A stretch of 54,640 nucleotides of DNA from CAZSHX01 sp964606895 (GCA_964606895.1 CAZSHX010000027.1:1-54640), one strand, 5' to 3'. Shown: positions 43,851-52,714, counted from the first letter of the stretch. Notes: generated by a model from the sequence alone, not told the origin. Numbers and translations: made by a program.

Positions 43851-44966
43851 TCAGTTCCTTCCTTCTCTTCTTGGGCATATAGGAAGCATGATTTCTTTTA
43901 TGTATTCACTGCAGACCGGTTCAACGCAGTCAACCGGGTCACAGCATGTGTTGCAGACCCGCTTAAAGGAGCGAAAATCAACCAAATCAACGTGGGTTGA
44001 CAGGAAATTATCTTTAACGGATTCTTCCCTAAGTAAATCTGTACTGAGATATTTTTTATTGTCATCAGGGAAGACAGTTGCGACCACTGCGTCGTCTCCC
44101 ATTTCGTTTTGTAGGATCAATGCCCCCAGAAAATTAGCTCCGCTTGAAATACCAACTCCGAGACCGAGTTCTTCCGAAAGCTTCTGAGCCATAATTATTG
44201 CGTCGCCATCGTCAACCGAAACAACTTTATCAAGTTGGTCAAGCTTCAGTATTGAAGGAATAAATTCATCGGAAATACCTTGAATCCTGTGTTTGCCGAC
44301 TTTATGGCCGGTGGTCAGGGTTGGGGAATTTGCCGGTTCGAGCGGATGTATTCTGATTGAAGAATCCTGTTCTTTCATGAAATTACCTACTCCCATAATT
44401 GTTCCGCCTGTTCCGACACCAGCAACGAAAGCATCCGGTCTCAGATTGCGGTAAGCCAACTGCCACCATATTTCGGGACCCGTGGTAAGATAGTGAGCTT
44501 CGACATTATCCTCGTTTGAAAACTGACATGGCAGAAAAGAATTTTCTATTTGTCCGGCAAGTTCTTCGGAAAGCTTAATACTCCCCAAAAATCCGCCTTC
44601 GTCACGGCTGACAAGCTTGATATGAGCTCCAAGGCTTTTAATCAGGTTCAGTCTTTCAAGACTCATCCAGTCGGGCATGAAAATAGTTACGGGATGACCG
44701 AGAGCCCTTCCGATTGCAGAAAAAGAAATGCCTGTGTTGCCGCTGGTTGCTTCAATAATATGGGTTTTTTCCATCAGAAGCCCTTTGTCTGTGGCTTTGC
44801 GGATGATATGATAAGCCATTCTGTCTTTAATACTGCCTGTCATATTCATGTGTTCAGCTTTGACGTAAACTTTGCGTGCTTTGCCTTTGAAAAAACAATT
44901 TATTTCCAGAAGTGGAGTATTGCCCACTAATGAAGAAAGACCGCGGACTCTTTTCTGCTTATCCAT
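43851..44966 (-). CDS. PLP-dependent cysteine synthase-like enzyme with Cys-rich C-terminal tail
   Basis: 371 residues, about 50 longer than standard CysK/CysM. The core is a fold-type II PLP enzyme: SSLVGNTPLLEI, the Schiff-base Lys in MTGSIKDRMA, the substrate loop EATSGNTGISFS, and the phosphate loop GVGTGGTIMGVG with GISSGANFLGAL. This supports O-acetylserine sulfhydrylase or cystathionine beta-synthase type chemistry. After the core, a tail with six Cys occurs: RVCNTCCDPVDCVEPVC … ICPRREGRN. It could bind a metal or iron-sulfur cluster or relay sulfur. The stop codon (TGA) lies within a repeat-like CTGAGAATTGTGAAT, hinting that the last residues were set by a repeat insertion. Confidence 0.85.
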   Translation of the reverse strand: MDKQKRVRGLSSLVGNTPLLEINCFFKGKARKVYVKAEHMNMTGSIKDRMAYHIIRKATDKGLLMEKTHIIEATSGNTGISFSAIGRALGHPVTIFMPDWMSLERLNLIKSLGAHIKLVSRDEGGFLGSIKLSEELAGQIENSFLPCQFSNEDNVEAHYLTTGPEIWWQLAYRNLRPDAFVAGVGTGGTIMGVGNFMKEQDSSIRIHPLEPANSPTLTTGHKVGKHRIQGISDEFIPSILKLDQLDKVVSVDDGDAIIMAQKLSEELGLGVGISSGANFLGALILQNEMGDDAVVATVFPDDNKKYLSTDLLREESVKDNFLSTHVDLVDFRSFKRVCNTCCDPVDCVEPVCSEYIKEIMLPICPRREGRN

Positions 44967-45037
44967 ATTTTTAATTTTTTAGGTTTGACAAATATTTAAA
45001 AATGCAATTTAAAATATTTTTCTTAACAAAAAAATAA

Positions 45038-45069
45038 TTTGGATAATTTGTTAGAAATATATAACTTTG
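45038..45069 (+). promoter_or_regulatory. Bacteroidota-type sigma promoter for the membrane/XRE pair
   Basis: TTTG (45038-45041), a 20-base spacer, then TAACTTTG (45062-45069) match the -33 TTTG / -7 TAnnTTTG consensus of the primary sigma factor in Bacteroidota. The predicted transcript begins near 45075, giving a ~30-base leader to the ATG at 45105. Confidence 0.65.
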
Positions 45070-45104
45070 TGTTGGGTATTTATAACATTTCATTAGGTAA
45101 TAAT

Positions 45105-45506
45105 ATGAAAAAGCATCTTGTAATACTTATTGGTTTAGTCTTGTTAATGGGGTTAGGTGTTTTCACTACGATGAAATCACGATTTCCTTTTCATTTATCT
45201 GATATAATCCAATTTGTTACAATTTTTGTATTATTCGGTTTCGCAATGGTGAGCCAAATAAGATTATTGATAAGTGCAAAAAGAGGATTGCCGGCAAGAG
45301 ATGAACTTTCAAAAAAAATTTGGCAAAAGGCATCATCTGCCGCATATTTCATTACTATTTATTATCTTATTGCACTGTGGCTCATCAGCGAGCAAATTAA
45401 AATTGACATCGGAGTTATCTTCCAATTGGCATTATTGGGAATGGCAGTGATACTGGCTGTGTGTTGGGGAGTAATATCTGTTATCGGCATGAAAAATGAA
45501 CAATAA
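45105..45506 (+). CDS. Four-helix membrane protein paired with an XRE regulator
   Basis: 133 residues from the ATG at 45105, inside a longer frame whose extra 22 codons overlap the promoter and were dropped. Four membrane segments are visible (HLVILIGLVLLMGLGVF, IIQFVTIFVLFGFAMVSQI, AAYFITIYYLIALWLI, IFQLALLGMAVILAVCW). It overlaps the XRE gene by 11 bases. Pairs of a small membrane protein and a ~65-residue Xre regulator (YozG-like) are a common compact module; the membrane protein may sense a signal and restrain the regulator. The function is not known. Confidence 0.75.
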   Translation: MKKHLVILIGLVLLMGLGVFTTMKSRFPFHLSDIIQFVTIFVLFGFAMVSQIRLLISAKRGLPARDELSKKIWQKASSAAYFITIYYLIALWLISEQIKIDIGVIFQLALLGMAVILAVCWGVISVIGMKNEQ

Positions 45507-45693
45507 AATAAAGGAGTTAAGAGCAAGATTCGATTTAACACAGGATGAACTTGCTACAAAAGTGAATGTCCGAAGGGAAACAATTGTGTTTTTGGAAAAA
45601 GGAAAATATAATCCGTCCTTAAAACTGGCTTATGATATTTCCCGAGTTTTCAAATGCAGTATAGAGGAAGTATTCCTTTTTGATTTGGAATAA
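45496..45693 (+). CDS. XRE-family HTH transcriptional regulator (YozG-like)
   Basis: 65 residues, essentially one Xre/Cro HTH domain: KIKELRARFDLTQDELATKV, NVRRETIVFLEKGKYNPSL, then FKCSIEEVFLFDLE. It starts within the membrane-protein gene (11-base overlap), so the two are translated together. It probably represses its own promoter (inference). Confidence 0.93.
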   Translation: MNNKIKELRARFDLTQDELATKVNVRRETIVFLEKGKYNPSLKLAYDISRVFKCSIEEVFLFDLE

Positions 45694-45741
45694 TTAACTA
45701 AATTTGCAGGGATCTCTTATGACAGGTAATCTTGAATTTTT

Positions 45742-46041
45742 TTAACACTCAACTACTGTGTGCAGAGCAATTTCTTCGAGTACAGAACTGACGCGGAGGC
45801 ATTGGGGCATATCGCCGCTGAAAACTAATGCTTTGCCGCGAGTGTGAACTTCCCATGCGAATTTTTCTCCAACCTGCGGAGAGCAGTTGATGGCTTTCAT
45901 CAGTTGAATAATCACATCGTCGAATGTGTGGATCTCGTCATTGAAAAGAATAACCTTGGCGGCTAAATCGGTATCGTCAATAACGCCGATTTCAGGAACT
46001 TCCAGAACTTCAGAATCTTGTGAGTAGATATTTTTATTCAT
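45742..46041 (-). CDS. clpS: ATP-dependent Clp protease adaptor ClpS
   Basis: 99 residues from the ATG at 46041; an upstream extension of 12 codons is not conserved-looking. ClpS delivers N-degron substrates to ClpA/ClpC. The core VILFNDEIHTFDDVIIQLMK contains the NDE…T/F.DV binding-pocket pattern. The later VHTRGKALVFSG (usual 'VH..G.A.V..G') and CLRVSSVLEEIALHTVVEC helices complete the fold. No clpA lies next to it. Convergent with the XRE gene. Confidence 0.9.
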   Translation of the reverse strand: MNKNIYSQDSEVLEVPEIGVIDDTDLAAKVILFNDEIHTFDDVIIQLMKAINCSPQVGEKFAWEVHTRGKALVFSGDMPQCLRVSSVLEEIALHTVVEC

Positions 46042-46240
46042 CGGCAAAGCATACAATAAAATTTGACAAAAAATCACTTTTTGGGTTCACCCAAAACTTC
46101 ATTTTATTAAACGAAGAATTTTCTTTGGTATTGTTTTAAATTTCATTTGAAGTTTTTTCGTTGCATATTCACCATTACTTTTGTATTTTTATTAGTTGGA
46201 AAAAAATAAAATCCGGATTTTTCTATAAAGGCAAAAGAAT

Positions 46241-48223
46241 ATGCACGAATTAATAAAATTTATACCGCTTTTTCCATTGGCAGGATTTCTGATTATCGGT
46301 CTGCTTGGAAAGTTTATCAAGAGCGAAAAGCTGATTGGCACTATCGGTAGCGGCACAATCGCCATTTCGTTTATCATCACTTTGATGATTTTTCTTTCAA
46401 TTGCAGGCAAACCTTTGGAGGAACCTGTTATTGTTCCGGTTTACTCGTGGATTCAAACCGGATTTTTGAATATCAACATTTCTTATCAGGTTGATCAGCT
46501 TTCTGTACTCTTTTCGTTGATAATTACCGGAGTAGGATTTCTGATTCATATTTATTCTATTGGATATATGCACGGCGACAGAAGTTTCTACAGATTCTTT
46601 GCCTATTTGAATCTCTTTATTTTCATGATGCTCAATCTTGTGCTTTCAAGCAATTTCCTGCTGACTTTCCTCGGTTGGGAAGGCGTGGGGCTATGTTCTT
46701 ATCTGCTGATTGGCTTCTGGTACGACCGCAAGTTCGAAGGAGTTCGAATCACATGGACCGGCGATGCAGGCAACAAAGCCTTCATCGTGAACAGAATAGG
46801 CGATTTCGGATTTATAATTGCCATGCTTATTATTTATTTGAATTTCAATACTCTGGAATACCAACAGGTTAAGATGATAGCCACCAATGCTTCATCGGTT
46901 TATTTTGGAACCGGAATTATTACGGCAATTACATTGCTGATGTTTCTCGGCTGTACCGGTAAATCGGCACAGATACCGCTTGCCGTCTGGCTCCCTGACG
47001 CGATGGCTGGTCCGACTCCTGTTTCGGCTTTGATTCATGCCGCAACAATGGTCACGGCAGGTATATTTTTGATTGCACGTAATTCTGTTCTGTTTGCTCT
47101 TTCTCCTGTTGCAATGGAAGTTGTGGCAATTATAGGCATTACTACGGCGTTTTTTGCCGCAACAATTGGTCTGGTTCAAAATGACATAAAGAAAGTTCTG
47201 GCATATTCAACAGTCAGTCAGCTCGGCTTCATGTTTGTAGCATTGGGAGTCGGAGCATTTTCTGCTGGAGTATTTCACGTTATGACTCATGCCTTTTTCA
47301 AAGGTTTGTTGTTTTTGGGAGCCGGCTCTGTTATTCACGGAATGCACCACGAACAAAACATTAAACACATGGGCGGCTTGAAACAATACATGCCCACAAC
47401 ATATAAAACATTTTACATCGCTACACTTGCCATTTCAGGTATCCCATTTTTCAGCGGATTTTTCTCGAAAGATGAAATCCTTTGGTTTGCTTTCAGCAAT
47501 GGCGGATGGTTCCTCTGGGCTGTTGGAGCTATTGCGGCGTTCTGCACTGCATTCTATATGTTCCGTTTATTGAATTTGACATTCCACGGAAAAGAAAGAT
47601 TTGACAAGCATCATGTCCATCCTCATGAATCACCGAAAACAATGACGATTCCATTGCAGGTTCTTGCTGTTCTTTCCGCTTTGGGCGGTTTTCTCGGAAT
47701 TCCGTATATACTCGGTTTCTGGTTCAGCGACCATCCGAGTTTGATTGAAAACTGGCTTGAGCCGATTTTTGCAGATGCACACAGAATAATCGTTTCAAAT
47801 AGCGGCAGACCCGAATCTCATGGATTGCATGCCATTGAATATGTTCTTATGCTTGTCAGCGTTGGAATAGCCGTTTTGGGAATCAGACTTGCAAATAAAT
47901 ATTACAGCGATGATTACTGGACTGTTCCAAGAAGGCTTGCAAAAAATTACAAAGCTGTTTACTCGGCATTATTGCATAAATACAGACTTGACGAACTTTA
48001 TTTCGCTTTGGTTGTTGACCCTATCTTGCTAATTTCGCAGAAATTTTTGTGGAAAGTGTTTGATATTAAAGTCATTGACGGTTTTGTGAACGGCACTGCG
48101 GCAACAACAAACAGAACAGGTGAAGTCCTCAGAAGACTGCAGTCGGGAATTGCTCAGAACTATGCTCTTATGATGCTTGCAGGCATAATAATCATTATTA
48201 TTTGGCTCGCAGTGGGAAGTTAA
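46241..48223 (+). CDS. nuoL: NADH-quinone oxidoreductase subunit L
   Basis: 660 residues with about 15-16 membrane segments. NuoL is the distal proton-pumping subunit of complex I. Visible are FLTFLGWEGVGLCSYLLIGF, GCTGKSAQIPLAVWLPDAMA, GPTPVSALIHAATMVTAGIF, the conserved KKVLAYSTVSQLGFMF, HVMTHAFFKGLLFLGAGSV and HMGGLKQYMPTTYKTF. The long lateral C-terminal helix region is present (YALMMLAGIIIIIIWLAVGS at the end). A TACTTTTG box at 46176-46183 could be a -7 promoter element. It is followed by nuoM after 58 bases; no nuoK or other nuo gene lies upstream. Confidence 0.95.
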   Translation: MHELIKFIPLFPLAGFLIIGLLGKFIKSEKLIGTIGSGTIAISFIITLMIFLSIAGKPLEEPVIVPVYSWIQTGFLNINISYQVDQLSVLFSLIITGVGFLIHIYSIGYMHGDRSFYRFFAYLNLFIFMMLNLVLSSNFLLTFLGWEGVGLCSYLLIGFWYDRKFEGVRITWTGDAGNKAFIVNRIGDFGFIIAMLIIYLNFNTLEYQQVKMIATNASSVYFGTGIITAITLLMFLGCTGKSAQIPLAVWLPDAMAGPTPVSALIHAATMVTAGIFLIARNSVLFALSPVAMEVVAIIGITTAFFAATIGLVQNDIKKVLAYSTVSQLGFMFVALGVGAFSAGVFHVMTHAFFKGLLFLGAGSVIHGMHHEQNIKHMGGLKQYMPTTYKTFYIATLAISGIPFFSGFFSKDEILWFAFSNGGWFLWAVGAIAAFCTAFYMFRLLNLTFHGKERFDKHHVHPHESPKTMTIPLQVLAVLSALGGFLGIPYILGFWFSDHPSLIENWLEPIFADAHRIIVSNSGRPESHGLHAIEYVLMLVSVGIAVLGIRLANKYYSDDYWTVPRRLAKNYKAVYSALLHKYRLDELYFALVVDPILLISQKFLWKVFDIKVIDGFVNGTAATTNRTGEVLRRLQSGIAQNYALMMLAGIIIIIIWLAVGS

Positions 48224-48281
48224 GGCAATTTGATTTTGCCTGAATTAAAAAAAGTTAAAATATAAAAATGAAAGAATAGAT

Positions 48282-49829
48282 ATGGGATTATTACTTGCTA
48301 CACTTTTTGTACCGCTTATCGGTTCATTTGCTTTGCTGTTTTTCAACAAGGAAAAAACGACAGCCATTAAGTATTCGGCACTCGCTGTCTCGTTACTGAC
48401 TTTTGTCGTATCAATTTTTCTGTTTTTAGCATTCGATTCGTCCAATTCAGGATTTCAGTTTATTTATCAGGCGATATGGCTAGGCCAGCTGGATGCAGGA
48501 TTCAGAATCGGAGTGGACGGCATGTCTATACTACTTGTGATGCTAACGTCATTCATTACCCCCTTGGCAATTCTTTCATCTTTCGGAGCGATTCATAAAA
48601 GAGAAAAGGAATACTACGTTCTGATTCTTCTTCTTCAGTTTGCTATGACAGGCGTGTTTATTGCTCTTGATTTATTTTTATTCTATATCTTCTGGGAAAT
48701 AATACTTATTCCGATGTATTTCATTATCGGTATCTGGGGCGGAAAAGACAGACTGTATGCCACAGTCAAGTTCTTCCTGTTTACTGTGATAGGTTCGCTT
48801 TTCATGCTTGTTGCCATTATTTGGCTGGGTTCCTATGTCGGCTCAAAAATCATAACTACAACTTCAGGATTTACCTCGAATTTCCTGTTAATCAGAGAAA
48901 CTTTGGCTACCCACCCGATACCTTTTGATATTCAAAAATGGCTCTTTCTTGCTTTTGCTTTGTCATTCTGCATAAAAGTTCCGGTATTCCCATTGCATAC
49001 CTGGTTGCCCGATGCCCACACCGAGGCACCTACTCCCGGTTCGGTTATATTGGCAGGTGTGCTTTTAAAAATGGGAACTTACGGTTTAATCAGATTCAAC
49101 CTTGATTTATTCCCGCAGGCATCATTTTATTTTGCTCCGTACATGGGCTGGCTTGCCGTAATCGGAATAATCTACGGAGCTTTGCTCTCGATGGTTCAAA
49201 CGGACGTTAAAAGACTTGTGGCTTATTCATCTGTTAGCCATTTGGGATTCGTAGTGCTTGGAATTTTTTCGATGACTGCCGAAGGTATTCAGGGCGGAAT
49301 AATTCAGATGGTCAATCACGGACTTTCAACAGGTATGCTCTTCCTTTGCGTGGGCATACTTTATGAACGCCGCCACACCCGAGAAATATCGGAATACGGA
49401 GGTATTGCAAGGGTTATGCCTGCATTCACTGTGTTTTTCTCAATTGCTATGCTTGCCTCAGTAGGTTTGCCCGGTTTGAACGGTTTTATCGGAGAATTCC
49501 TGACTTTGGTCGGAGCCTTCCGTTCGCCATTCTACAATTCATGGGCATTCACAATTATCTCTGCCACAGGAGTGATTTTTGCGGCAGTTTATTTGCTTTG
49601 GATGTTCCAGAGGGTTATGTTCGGAGGACTTACAAATCCACACAATCATACTTTGAAAGATATCAACAAAAGAGAATGGGCAACGCTTGTTCCAATAGTT
49701 ATTTTCATAGTCTGGTTAGGTGTTTACCCGACAACCTTCCTGAAGGTTTCAGAGAATTCAACCAAGGCACTTGTAAACAAACTTCATTTAGTTAAATACG
49801 GTTACGAACCGTTCAAGCTGAATAAATAA
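48282..49829 (+). CDS. nuoM: NADH-quinone oxidoreductase subunit M
   Basis: 515 residues with about 14 membrane segments, the middle antiporter-like subunit of complex I. Landmarks are FRIGVDGMSILLVMLTSFIT, YIFWEIILIPMYFIIGIWGG, KVPVFPLHTWLPDAHTEAPT with PGSVILAGVLLKMGTYGLIR, LVAYSSVSHLGFVVLG, MVNHGLSTGMLFLCVGILYE and FIGEFLTLVGAF. It is normally followed by nuoN, which is absent here; a terminator-like hairpin and repeats follow instead. Cotranscribed with nuoL. Confidence 0.95.
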   Translation: MGLLLATLFVPLIGSFALLFFNKEKTTAIKYSALAVSLLTFVVSIFLFLAFDSSNSGFQFIYQAIWLGQLDAGFRIGVDGMSILLVMLTSFITPLAILSSFGAIHKREKEYYVLILLLQFAMTGVFIALDLFLFYIFWEIILIPMYFIIGIWGGKDRLYATVKFFLFTVIGSLFMLVAIIWLGSYVGSKIITTTSGFTSNFLLIRETLATHPIPFDIQKWLFLAFALSFCIKVPVFPLHTWLPDAHTEAPTPGSVILAGVLLKMGTYGLIRFNLDLFPQASFYFAPYMGWLAVIGIIYGALLSMVQTDVKRLVAYSSVSHLGFVVLGIFSMTAEGIQGGIIQMVNHGLSTGMLFLCVGILYERRHTREISEYGGIARVMPAFTVFFSIAMLASVGLPGLNGFIGEFLTLVGAFRSPFYNSWAFTIISATGVIFAAVYLLWMFQRVMFGGLTNPHNHTLKDINKREWATLVPIVIFIVWLGVYPTTFLKVSENSTKALVNKLHLVKYGYEPFKLNK

Positions 49830-49852
49830 GAAATTGGGTTTTTTAGTAATTT

Positions 49853-49891
49853 GGCTCATGTTATCTTTAAATTGAAAAGATTATGTGAGCC
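49853..49891 (+). terminator. nuoM: Probable terminator after nuoM
   Basis: GGCTCATG … TGTGAGCC with inner TTATCTTT / AAAAGATTA pairing forms a long imperfect hairpin 24 bases after the nuoM stop. It is followed by ATTCTTTTA. Confidence 0.6.
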
Positions 49892-50148
49892 ATTCTTTTA
49901 CATTGTATGCCCTTGACAGATCTATTTTAATTATTGGGCTGGACTATCTAACAATGTGTATATAAAGCTGATTTTTGTTTTTTTGGGTTCTTTGCTATTT
50001 TTAGTGGGTAAATCAAAATAGTTATTAATTTTAAAAATCTAACAAATTGTTACAAAAGTCTCAATAATTATTTATATTTCAGATACTTATTCATTAATTA
50101 CTTCGTTTTATGTTACAAGATAATCTATTAATGGAGGGGTGATAAAAT

Positions 50149-50278
50149 TGCATTGCATCTTTAATATATTCTCAGAAAAAAATGCGATGCCTTTGTTATC
50201 TAAAACATTGATATTATTTAAAATAACGAATTTTGAACGATTGCATCATTAGATTCAAAAAGATGCAAAGATGCAAAT
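50149..50278. repeat. 130-bp repeat, copy 2
   Basis: It starts TGCATTGCATCTTTAA and ends AAAGATGCAAAGATGCAAAT, exactly 130 bases like copy 1. The middle keeps TATTGATATTATTT and AAATAACGAA. The 3' hairpin left arm is changed (TGCATCATT), so pairing is weaker here. Confidence 0.85.
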
Positions 50279-50371
50279 TTTGGCGAATTTTCGCTAAGAA
50301 TATCTGAACATGATTTGCCTAATTTTATGATTCACAGGATTAAGATTTTAATTTCTTTAAATTTTCCAATT

Positions 50372-50500
50372 TGCATTGCATCATCAAAAAATAATTTGTA
50401 AAAAATGCAATGTCTTTCGGTCTAACCTATTGATATTATTTCAAATAACGAAATTTGAGCTATTGCATCTTTGAATGCAAAAAGATGCAAAGATGCAAAT
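50372..50500. repeat. 130-bp repeat, copy 3
   Basis: 129 bases, TGCATTGCATCATC … AAAGATGCAAAGATGCAAAT, with CTAACCTATTGATATTATTT in the middle and the intact TGCATCTTT / AAAGATGCA hairpin. It is in the same orientation as copy 2, 93 bases downstream. Confidence 0.85.
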
Positions 50501-50508
50501 TTTTACCG

Positions 50509-50540
50509 CCCTCTCATTCGGAGAGGGTTGGGGTGAGGTT
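50509..50540. repeat. CCCTCTC/GAGAGGG palindrome
   Basis: CCCTCTCATTCGGAGAGGG followed by TTGGGGTGAGGTT, a small dispersed intergenic palindrome abutting copy 3 of the 130-base repeat. Confidence 0.55.
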
Positions 50541-50616
50541 CCTGATTTCAATGAACGTACAAAAGAAATAAACGAAAATAAAGATTATTTATTGATATGG
50601 AAAAAGAGTAAATATA

Positions 50617-52707
50617 TCATATCTTCACAAATTTCCCAACTTTTTCCCCAACCCTCAAAAAATAAACTCCCGACAGCAAACCGGAAACGTCAATTCTAAA
50701 TTGAGAATTGTGAATTGACAATTGAGAATTATTTAAATCAGAAGATTTCAGAATTTCTTCACCAAAGACATTAAAGATGCGGATATCTGTGTTGGTCAAG
50801 GCATGCCTTGACCCTACTGAAATATCCAAATAATCGGTAATAGGATTTGGGACGATAATTATATCTGAAATTAATCCGGCTACTTCTTCTACTCCTGAAG
50901 GATCAACTCCTCCTGTTGGTGTTCGTAAAATCATTCCACCTACACCGACAATAAACCCATCATTTTCAGTCAGGAAATGAATCGCCTGCATCGGCTGATG
51001 AGTCCCGACAAAATATTCTTTCCATGTTTCTCCGGCATTATAAGTCTTTAAAATGTAAGAATTATTACTTGTAATCCAGCCAATGCTTGAATTTATAAAA
51101 TAAACTGATGAGTTAACATTAAACTTTGATAACTGATTTACTTTCCATGTTTCTCCGCCATCTGTTGTTCTGTAAACTTTGCCATGACCTGAAACTGCAA
51201 CTCCAATTTTATTATCAGCAAAAGCTATGGAAGTAATTTGTTCATTTGCCTCAGAATGTTTTTCAGCCCAATTAACTCCACCATCGGCAGATTTGAGAAT
51301 TTTTCCCCAGCTTGTTACTGCTACTATCGTATTTTCATCAATGAAATATGCATCCATAAAATGGTTAGTCTGAGCAGAAGAAATCTTATTCCATGTTTTT
51401 CCGGCATCGGTGGTTTTAGAAATGAAACCATAAGCTCCCAAAATAAAACCAATATCCGGTTTTGGAAAAGCTATTTTCATTAAATTTGAGGTGGTGCTCA
51501 GATTAATCTGTGTCCATGAAGTTCCACCATCGGTTGTTTTATATGCTTTTCCATAGCCACCGACTGCAAAACCTATTTTTTCGCTTGAAAAATAAAAAGA
51601 ATATACAACCATTCCCATGTCTTCAATTATGTTTAGATTCCAATCTTTTCCGGCATTGGTAGTTTTAAAATACTGTCCATTATCGGCACCAATAAAACCA
51701 ATATTTTTATCATAAAAGTATATCGAATAATTATCATTACAGAAATTCTCAGTCAAATATTTCCAGTTTTTTCCCCCATCAGTTGTTTTCTTAATCCTTC
51801 CAAAATTTCCGCATATCCAGCCGGTATTTGCATCAGAAAAATGAACCGATTGAAAAGTTCCTGATTCAAAAGTTCCTAAAATAAAGTTCCATTTTGCTCC
51901 GCCATCGGTTGTTTTAATAATCATTTCTTCACTGCCTACCGCAAAACCAATTTCTGAATTAATAAATCTCAATGAGAATAAATTCGAATTTACGATTTTT
52001 GCCTGCTTAGTCCAGCTTGTGCCGCCATCAGTTGTTTTTAGCATTGTTCCGGTATAGCCGCAAACATAACCAATCTTTGAATCCAAGAATTGAATTCCTC
52101 TTAACATATTTTTGACATTCGAAACTTGCTTAGTCCAGTTTTTTCCGCCATCGGTTGTTTTTATAATTATTCCATTGTCTCCAACAGCACAACCATTATC
52201 TGAATCAAAAAAAGCAATTGCAAATAGATTTTCTGTTGTGATTGTTGTTATTAAAGACCAAGAATCTCCGCCGTCAGTTGTTTTTAAAACATTCCCGCCT
52301 AAACAGGATGCATAACCGATAAATTCGTCAGGAAAATGCACAGCAGTGATGACATCTTTATAAGGAGATGAAACGGAAGTCCAGGTTTCTCCCTGATTAG
52401 TCGTTTTAATGATAGTTCCATTCTCGCCGACAGCAATTCCTTTATTTGAAGTAAAAAACCACATTCCCCAAATAAATTCTTTCGTTCCTGAATTGATGAA
52501 ATTCCAGGTAATGCCCGCATCAGTAGTTTTAATAATAGTACCATTAGAACCTGCACTAATATAAGTTTTGCTGTCTATAGCAAAACTTGCAAACAAACCA
52601 TTTCCCTGCGGTAGGGGATTTTGCCAATACCAGCCGTATTGCTGAGCATTTGAATTGACAATAAACAATTGACAAATGATAATCAATAGAAGTAGTAGTT
52701 TTTTCAT
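50617..52707 (-). CDS. T9SS-exported YCF48/BNR propeller protein
   Basis: 696 residues, leader ATAGGATTAAT before the ATG. Signal peptide: MKKLLLLLIIICQLFIVNSN. The body is 13 tandem ~43-residue YCF48-type units, each ending in a (T/S)(T/A)(D/N).G..W motif (TTDAGITW, TTNQGETW, TTDGGDSW, TTDGGKNW and so on), and a last partial unit (GGMILRTPTGG). This is enough for two stacked six- or seven-bladed propellers. The C-terminus is a T9SS type-A domain: VPNPITDYLDISVG … SGLLSGVYFLRVGEKVGKFVKI. Two of its loops are repeat-encoded (50691-50739 and 50794-50813). It lies seven bases after the Kelch gene on the same strand, so they are probably cotranscribed with hicBA upstream. Confidence 0.92.
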   Translation of the reverse strand: MKKLLLLLIIICQLFIVNSNAQQYGWYWQNPLPQGNGLFASFAIDSKTYISAGSNGTIIKTTDAGITWNFINSGTKEFIWGMWFFTSNKGIAVGENGTIIKTTNQGETWTSVSSPYKDVITAVHFPDEFIGYASCLGGNVLKTTDGGDSWSLITTITTENLFAIAFFDSDNGCAVGDNGIIIKTTDGGKNWTKQVSNVKNMLRGIQFLDSKIGYVCGYTGTMLKTTDGGTSWTKQAKIVNSNLFSLRFINSEIGFAVGSEEMIIKTTDGGAKWNFILGTFESGTFQSVHFSDANTGWICGNFGRIKKTTDGGKNWKYLTENFCNDNYSIYFYDKNIGFIGADNGQYFKTTNAGKDWNLNIIEDMGMVVYSFYFSSEKIGFAVGGYGKAYKTTDGGTSWTQINLSTTSNLMKIAFPKPDIGFILGAYGFISKTTDAGKTWNKISSAQTNHFMDAYFIDENTIVAVTSWGKILKSADGGVNWAEKHSEANEQITSIAFADNKIGVAVSGHGKVYRTTDGGETWKVNQLSKFNVNSSVYFINSSIGWITSNNSYILKTYNAGETWKEYFVGTHQPMQAIHFLTENDGFIVGVGGMILRTPTGGVDPSGVEEVAGLISDIIIVPNPITDYLDISVGSRHALTNTDIRIFNVFGEEILKSSDLNNSQLSIHNSQFRIDVSGLLSGVYFLRVGEKVGKFVKI
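50691..50739. repeat. CAATTCTCAATT-type repeat in T9SS domain, second site
   Basis: Nested CAATTCTAAATTGAGAATTG / TGAATTGACAATTGAGAATT units encode LNNSQLSIHNSQFRI before DVSGL. Similar DNA encodes part of the signal peptide of the same gene (GACAATAAACAATTGACAA near 52657-52676). Confidence 0.7.
50794..50813. repeat. GGTCAAGGCATGCCTTGACC palindrome in T9SS domain, copy 2
   Basis: A perfect 20-base palindrome, extended by CTAC on one side. It is read in frame on the minus strand as GSRHALTN between DISV and DIRIFNVFG. Confidence 0.9.
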
Positions 52708-52714
52708 ATTAATC

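Larger units (their letters stand above)
49892..50616. other. Repeat-bearing spacer between convergent genes
   Basis: About 725 bases without a gene. It holds two copies of the 130-base repeat (50149-50278 and 50372-50500) and a CCCTCTC/GAGAGGG hairpin followed by TTGGGGTGAGGTT (50509-50540). The leading ~250 bases are unique AT-rich sequence. Confidence 0.6.

Noticed and set aside
46241..49829. NuoL/NuoM-like pair as a DabAB-type inorganic carbon or Mrp antiporter system
   Set aside because: No DabA (DUF2309) or Mrp companions are present, and the lengths and motifs match true NuoL and NuoM.
49892..50616. CRISPR array from repeated GATGCAAAGATGCAAAT units
   Set aside because: The repeats are ~130-base units with conserved interiors, only two are adjacent, and there are no unique spacers of constant length or cas genes.
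50940..52560. Tandem DNA repeats (CCGCCATCGGTTGTTTT-like) as a CRISPR or minisatellite
   Set aside because: They are the coding DNA of 13 YCF48 propeller units in one intact frame.
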